Origin: CAYNDB01 sp964395915
Lineage (GTDB): Bacteria > Nitrospinota_A > UBA7883 > JAJRTC01
DNA: 64,000 bases
Assembly: GCA_964395915.1 (NCBI GenBank)
Contig: CAYNDB010000001.1
Location: forward strand, 5,264 to 69,263
Direction: 5' to 3'
Each line of letters starts with the position of its first letter. The first letter of the stretch is position 1. The position numbers and the translations under genes are program-made. Below, one piece after another: positions 60,433 to 64,000 of this stretch. A model generated the notes under the pieces. The model was given only the letters and a program-made list of their open reading frames with translations. It made no database searches and was not told the DNA's origin.

Positions 60433-61461
60433 ATGGAAGAGACGTCGATAAACAGTCTGGAGTTGCTGGACCATATTCCTCTTGGAGTGTTTATGCTGCA
60501 AGAGGACTTTACCATCACTTTTTGGAATAGGCGTCTTGAGGATTGGACCGGTATCCCATGTAATACAATTATTGGCGCAAGAATATTCGATCTTTTCCCG
60601 CATTTCGACAACCCAGAATATTCAAAACGTATCGAGAACATTTTCGCCGGAGAGGCGCCTGCGGTTTTTTCTTCGGAACTACACGAGTATATAATTCCGA
60701 TACCTGAGCCCAACAACGGGCATAGAATCCAGCACACCACGGCCATAAAAGTAAAAACGGATGATGGGACAATCCACGTCATGTTCGCCATACAGGACGT
60801 AACCGAGCTGAATTACCATATCAGCAGATACAAAGCGTTGCGGGATCATACGCTTGCAGAAATAGAAGAACGCAAACGTATTGAAAGCGAATTACGCAAA
60901 GCTAAAGAACTGGCTGAAGATTTTAATAAGACATTAAGCCTGCTATTGACAACCGACTGGCTGACACAAATTTCCAACAGGCGCTATTTTGATGAACGTT
61001 TTGAGAATGAATGGCGCCGCGCTATCAGGGGTAAATATCCAATTTCCCTGATATTCTCCGACCTTGACTTCTTTAAGGAATACAACGACAGCCTTGGGCA
61101 CCCGGCGGGAGACGAATGCCTGAAAAAAGTGGCTGGCGTAATGAAATCCCTGGTGAGACGTCCGGCGGATCTTGCGGCGCGTCTTGGAGGCGAAGAGTTT
61201 GTGATAATGCTGCCAATGACCAGCCTGGAAGACTCTGTACATATCGCCGAAAAGGTAAGAGAAAAGATCGAAAACCTGAAAATTATTCACGCTGATTCAC
61301 GGGTGGCAGGCTATGTTACGGCAAGCTTTGGCGTAGCGTCGGCCACACCCAAACACGAGCTGAACCATATGACGTTAATTAAAGCGGCGGACGAAGCTCT
61401 GTATAAAGCGAAAAATAATGGGCGTAACAGGGTGGAGGTTTCGGAACAATCGCAGGATTAA
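60433..61461 (+). CDS. PAS-GGDEF diguanylate cyclase
   Basis: Makes cyclic di-GMP. From ATG 60433 the protein is 342 aa, but the gap just before may contain a longer N-terminus. PAS domain (~8-120, LLDHIPLGVFMLQEDFTITFWNRRLEDWTGI), a coiled linker (LAEIEERKRIESELRKAKELAEDF), then the GGDEF domain (~175-335): LTQISNRRYFDERF, LIFSDLDFFKEYNDSLGHPAGDECL and active-site GGEEF in RLGGEEFVIML. No RxxD inhibitory site stands out before GGEEF, suggesting an active enzyme. Confidence 0.9.
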   Translation: MEETSINSLELLDHIPLGVFMLQEDFTITFWNRRLEDWTGIPCNTIIGARIFDLFPHFDNPEYSKRIENIFAGEAPAVFSSELHEYIIPIPEPNNGHRIQHTTAIKVKTDDGTIHVMFAIQDVTELNYHISRYKALRDHTLAEIEERKRIESELRKAKELAEDFNKTLSLLLTTDWLTQISNRRYFDERFENEWRRAIRGKYPISLIFSDLDFFKEYNDSLGHPAGDECLKKVAGVMKSLVRRPADLAARLGGEEFVIMLPMTSLEDSVHIAEKVREKIENLKIIHADSRVAGYVTASFGVASATPKHELNHMTLIKAADEALYKAKNNGRNRVEVSEQSQD

Positions 61462-62276
61462 AGAGTAAGCGCCGAAACGCTTTTTTCAATCGATTTATTG
61501 CCGAATACCGAATCGTTGGAAATAAAGGAAATTTCATGCCCGGTTTTGGCTTCCCATTTACGCGCCGCGGAATTTAGCCGTGGATGGCCGGAATTAATAT
61601 ACGCCATCGCCAACATTTCATTGCCGTCAACATCAAGCTTGTTGATGAGTACGGGGAATATATCTTCTACATCCATCGCGATAAACGCCTTCAAAGCGTT
61701 TTCGATATCGTTGTATCTACCGGAATCCACATCCTGAAGAAGAACGTTTTTAGTCAAGCTCCATTTATTTATTAGCGAAGCTTCCTTTCTGGTCGCTACA
61801 AGGAAATGAACCTTCTCACTGTCAGACTGTGGCTTCCATCCAAGCTTTGTCAAAGCCTCCACAACCATGCTGTTGCTATGCCAGTCCGTAAGATTTTCTT
61901 TTAACGGGAGGATAGCGTCCCGCACACCCATTTTACCCAGAGCTTCGGCGGTTCTTATACGTACGTTTTTGTTTTTGTCCTTTAACATCAGAGTAAGGTA
62001 TGGCGCGGTTTTAGGGTCTCGCAATTCACCCAAAGCAAATACCGCTCTCTCCCTGACAGAGGCGTATCTATCTTTTAACGCCATAACCAGCAGGCCCATT
62101 GAGCTGAAAACTTTATCTCTGCCCAAGGCCATCGCAGCGCTGGCGCGCTCGGAAGGATTCTCGCTGTTTAAATCCACCAGCGGATCCCCCGCCCGAATGA
62201 TGAATGTGAACAGGAGTGAAAGAAAGAGCGCAAGAATAATAGTCCCCCTCACTATCTTTTTAGACAATCTTTCCAC
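61458..62276 (-). CDS. HEAT-repeat protein, membrane anchored
   Basis: 272 aa. One N-terminal membrane helix or signal anchor (KIVRGTIILALFLSLLFTFII), then three or four HEAT-type repeats (ASAAMALGRDKVFSSMGLLVMALKD, VRERAVFALGELRDPKTAPYL, VRIRTAEALGKMGVRDAILPL). The C-terminal half is less repetitive (FPVLINKLDVDGNEMLAMAYINSGHPRL). HEAT repeats are protein-binding scaffolds. The partner is unknown. It is convergent with the cyclase gene, with a 4-bp overlap. Confidence 0.8.
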   Translation of the reverse strand: MERLSKKIVRGTIILALFLSLLFTFIIRAGDPLVDLNSENPSERASAAMALGRDKVFSSMGLLVMALKDRYASVRERAVFALGELRDPKTAPYLTLMLKDKNKNVRIRTAEALGKMGVRDAILPLKENLTDWHSNSMVVEALTKLGWKPQSDSEKVHFLVATRKEASLINKWSLTKNVLLQDVDSGRYNDIENALKAFIAMDVEDIFPVLINKLDVDGNEMLAMAYINSGHPRLNSAARKWEAKTGHEISFISNDSVFGNKSIEKSVSALTL

Positions 62277-62710
62277 AATATCCTCCTAAGCTAACGCCAC
62301 GTCTGCATGAGTCATCCCACCTCGGCCCATATGTATCGTTACTATACAGATATTCTCTGGCGGGTAAACCCCTGTAAACCGTAAATTAAACGAAAATAAG
62401 GCGTTTTGAATTGAAAGGGCTGTGGATAACTCTTTTAGTCCGGTTTAGGCGAAAAATGGCTTCTTACAGGCGAAAAACGTCATATGTCAAATGTTATATA
62501 AAGTTATACTATTGATTTTTTATTACTTAGATACCAAACACCACCACGTCGGCTATAATTACGACAGCGTGCGGGGGTCTGTGAATTTCTTCGACACATT
62601 TTTCACCTCAATTTTTTTTCACTTTTTTTCATTATTTTTGATTTTCAAGACGCGGAGAGGAGGCGGTATCGGAGTTTTCAGGATTTGCGTAATTTCAAAT
62701 TCACATTTCA
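62277..62710. other. intergenic stretch with a perfect DnaA box
   Basis: 434 bp without a credible gene. It holds a perfect DnaA box, TGTGGATAA (62421-62429, complement orientation), followed by AT-rich DNA (62480-62530) and a T-rich stretch (62600-62650). Promoters for the HEAT-repeat gene lie at its left end. I see no RNA gene. Confidence 0.5.
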
Positions 62711-63460
62711 CTATTTATCGTAGATCACATCTATGAGATATAAACCCTCAGGAGGGGCGCATGGCCCTGCTTTTGTCCTGTCACATGCGGTAAGGATATC
62801 CTTCACTTTGCCAACGGTCAGCTTCCCTCGACCGACTTCCACCAATGTGCCGACGATGTTGCGGACCATCTGTTTTAAAAACCCGCTGGCGGTGAGCGTA
62901 AAGGTGATCCTGTCTCCGTCTTTTTTTATGTCGAGCCTTATAAGGTCGCGCACCGGGCTTTTCGCGGCGCATCCGGAGGATTGGAACGACGTGAAATCGT
63001 GTTTACCGACTAAAGATTCCGCCGCGCGAAGCATAGGCGCAACATCGAGAGGTTTTTTGATATGCCACACCCGCCCATAGTCGAAAACTGAGACAACCTG
63101 ACTGTTATGGATTATGTACTGATACGTTTTTTCCGTGGCGTCATGCCGGGCGCTCCAGTCTGGCGAAACGGTGGCGACCTCCTTCACTGCTATGTCGTGG
63201 GGCAACAGGGCGTTCATCCCACGCATGATATCTTCGTCGGTCATACTTGTTGTCACGTCCGCGTCGACAGGTTGATATAGCGCATGCACTCCGGAGTCCG
63301 TTCGGCCGGAAGCGTTGACCCGTACATCATGGTTCACAAGCTTGGCGAGCGCTCCTTCCACCATATGCTGTATCGAAACCCCGTTCGGCTGAAGTTGCCA
63401 GCCTACGTAATTGGTCCCGAGATATTCGAGTATCAGTTTTATCCGGCGTTGTTGTGTCAT
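62711..63460 (-). CDS. truA: tRNA pseudouridine(38-40) synthase TruA
   Basis: Makes pseudouridine at positions 38-40 of tRNAs. 249 aa. LEYLGTNYVGWQLQPNGVSIQ is the N-terminal motif. The catalytic Asp is in VNASGRTDSGVHAL. RAAESLVGKHDFTSFQSSGC and TLTASGFLKQMVRNIVGTLVEVG are the usual C-terminal blocks. It ends in CAPPEGLYLIDVIYD, typical for the family. Confidence 0.97.
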   Translation of the reverse strand: MTQQRRIKLILEYLGTNYVGWQLQPNGVSIQHMVEGALAKLVNHDVRVNASGRTDSGVHALYQPVDADVTTSMTDEDIMRGMNALLPHDIAVKEVATVSPDWSARHDATEKTYQYIIHNSQVVSVFDYGRVWHIKKPLDVAPMLRAAESLVGKHDFTSFQSSGCAAKSPVRDLIRLDIKKDGDRITFTLTASGFLKQMVRNIVGTLVEVGRGKLTVGKVKDILTACDRTKAGPCAPPEGLYLIDVIYDK

Positions 63461-63494
63461 GTCAAAATAGAAGTCTGCAAAAAAACCCTCCGAT

Positions 63495-63585
63495 TGTCAT
63501 TCTGAGAAGCCTTAAGGCGACGAAGAATCTCATCTTGCCTTAGAAGATTAATAAACTGAGATTCTTCGCTTTGCTCAGAATGACA
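63495..63585. repeat. REP-like inverted repeat (best copy)
   Basis: TGTCATTCTGAG (63495-63506) and CTCAGAATGACA (63574-63585) are perfect inverted ends. Inside, CGAAGAATCTCA and TGAGATTCTTCG are a second perfect inverted pair. A 40-nt AT-rich centre separates the arms. It lies between truA and the hypothetical gene, both on the minus strand. Confidence 0.8.
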
Positions 63586-63610
63586 GATAGAAATGTTTGT
63601 CAAAGCTTAA

Positions 63611-63982
63611 TTAGTTGGACAGTATTTGCATCGGTACTGTCCATGCTTCTTGAGATACTGGTAAATGAGAAGGAACATCATGGTCTGGGTCAAACTCCCT
63701 ATTTTTGTTTTGGACAAAATCTTTTATCTTCCTATCGATCGAAGCACGTTGATCGTCTGAATCCAAGTATGAATAGTCGCTTAAAAACTCACGAAGAAAA
63801 ATAAGATGTATAGGCTGTGAACGCTTGTTTGGTCTTTTGTCATCATTTAAAGGCCAATCAATTACAACAATACAGGGATCGTACCCGCCTTCTGGATTGT
63901 GAAGAATATCAGCAGCATCAGGGAAGATAGGTTCAATTAATTTTATCCAAGCGTCAATAACTTCTTTATGTTCACTTTTCAA
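63611..63982 (-). CDS. hypothetical protein
   Basis: 123-aa soluble protein, not recognised. It is acidic and polar (EVIDAWIKLIEPIFPDAADIL, CIVVIDWPLNDD, FLREFLSDYSYLDSDDQRASIDRKI) and ends SQEAWTVPMQIL. AT-richer than its neighbours and right beside a REP-type repeat, so it may be a recent arrival. The ATG at 63982 is followed upstream by a purine-rich GAAAAGAAAGGGG site. Confidence 0.55.
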   Translation of the reverse strand: MKSEHKEVIDAWIKLIEPIFPDAADILHNPEGGYDPCIVVIDWPLNDDKRPNKRSQPIHLIFLREFLSDYSYLDSDDQRASIDRKIKDFVQNKNREFDPDHDVPSHLPVSQEAWTVPMQILSN

Positions 63983-64000
63983 AACAACCCCTTTCTTTTC

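Noticed and set aside
62491..62736. 81-aa plus-strand ORF in the truA/HEAT spacer
   Set aside because: Phe/Tyr-rich translation of T-rich DNA, no recognisable start signal and overlap with the end of truA.

Overview
The window looks like a chromosomal segment near the replication origin of an uncultured, Gram-negative, probably anaerobic or microaerophilic bacterium. Support for this: long-form gyrB, dnaA, parABS, mnmG/rsmG, outer-membrane lipoprotein maturation (lnt), LptE- and CpoB-like proteins, TrmFO, a selenocysteine-coded peroxiredoxin and the mercury-methylation pair hgcAB. The gene set fits a deltaproteobacterium-like or Nitrospinota-like lineage, but no rRNA or phylogenetic marker tree is available, so this is inference. 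Four runs of exactly 100 N mark scaffold joins. Each lies in or next to a coding region, so the window is a draft assembly.

Layout. 1-3.4 kb: gyrB (C-terminus outside the window) and dnaA on the minus strand, with a DnaA-box cluster between them and no dnaN. 3.6-6.1 kb: TRAP transporter DctQM without a binding protein, then a small secreted protein. 6.2-8.1 kb: an AT-rich two-gene island (HD phosphohydrolase plus YwgA/Panacea-like protein). 8.1-14 kb: minus-strand housekeeping genes, namely a Bcp peroxiredoxin whose peroxidatic residue is coded by TGA, two aminotransferases, a methyltransferase, coaD, a CDF transporter and an MTH1187-family protein. 14-16.2 kb: an RmlD-like reductase and lnt, separated by a gap. 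16.3-20.2 kb: rodZ-like, a purine nucleoside phosphorylase with a histone-like tail, and nadB. 20.2-25.6 kb: GNAT, trmFO, topA, dprA. 25.8-29.5 kb: an ABC-2 exporter with a duplicated permease. 29.6-34.7 kb: bactofilin, parB, parA, two parS sites, rsmG, mnmG. 34.8 kb: tRNA-Arg(TCG).

34.9-45.8 kb is a signalling block: three stand-alone or hybrid receiver/kinase units, two giant PAS-rich kinases, two divergent receiver-like paralogues behind a candidate sigma-54 promoter, and a divergent sigma-54 activator. 46-53.4 kb holds envelope and small genes (Spy/CpxP-like, DUF2851, LptE, HflX, AMIN lipoprotein, L,D-transpeptidase, zinc ribbon). 53.7-57.5 kb holds panE, ylxP (DUF503), rbfA, then the minus-strand series lexA-hgcA-hgcB. 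57.6-64 kb holds a secreted protein, CpoB-like, pgeF, a PAS-GGDEF cyclase, a HEAT-repeat protein, truA and a hypothetical gene.

The strongest biological points are: (1) hgcAB, with the NVWCAAGK cap-helix motif in HgcA and two 4Fe-4S motifs in HgcB, which predicts methylmercury formation; (2) a selenoprotein Bcp with a well-placed bacterial SECIS hairpin; (3) the HD/YwgA-Panacea pair as a candidate defence or toxin-antitoxin-like module; (4) two genes (trmFO, hflX) whose conserved N-termini seem to begin at AUA and AUU codons; and (5) a sigma-54 circuit joining an NtrC-type regulator to two unusual receiver-like proteins. REP-like inverted repeats with GTCATTCTGAG / GAAGAATCTC cores are scattered between genes.
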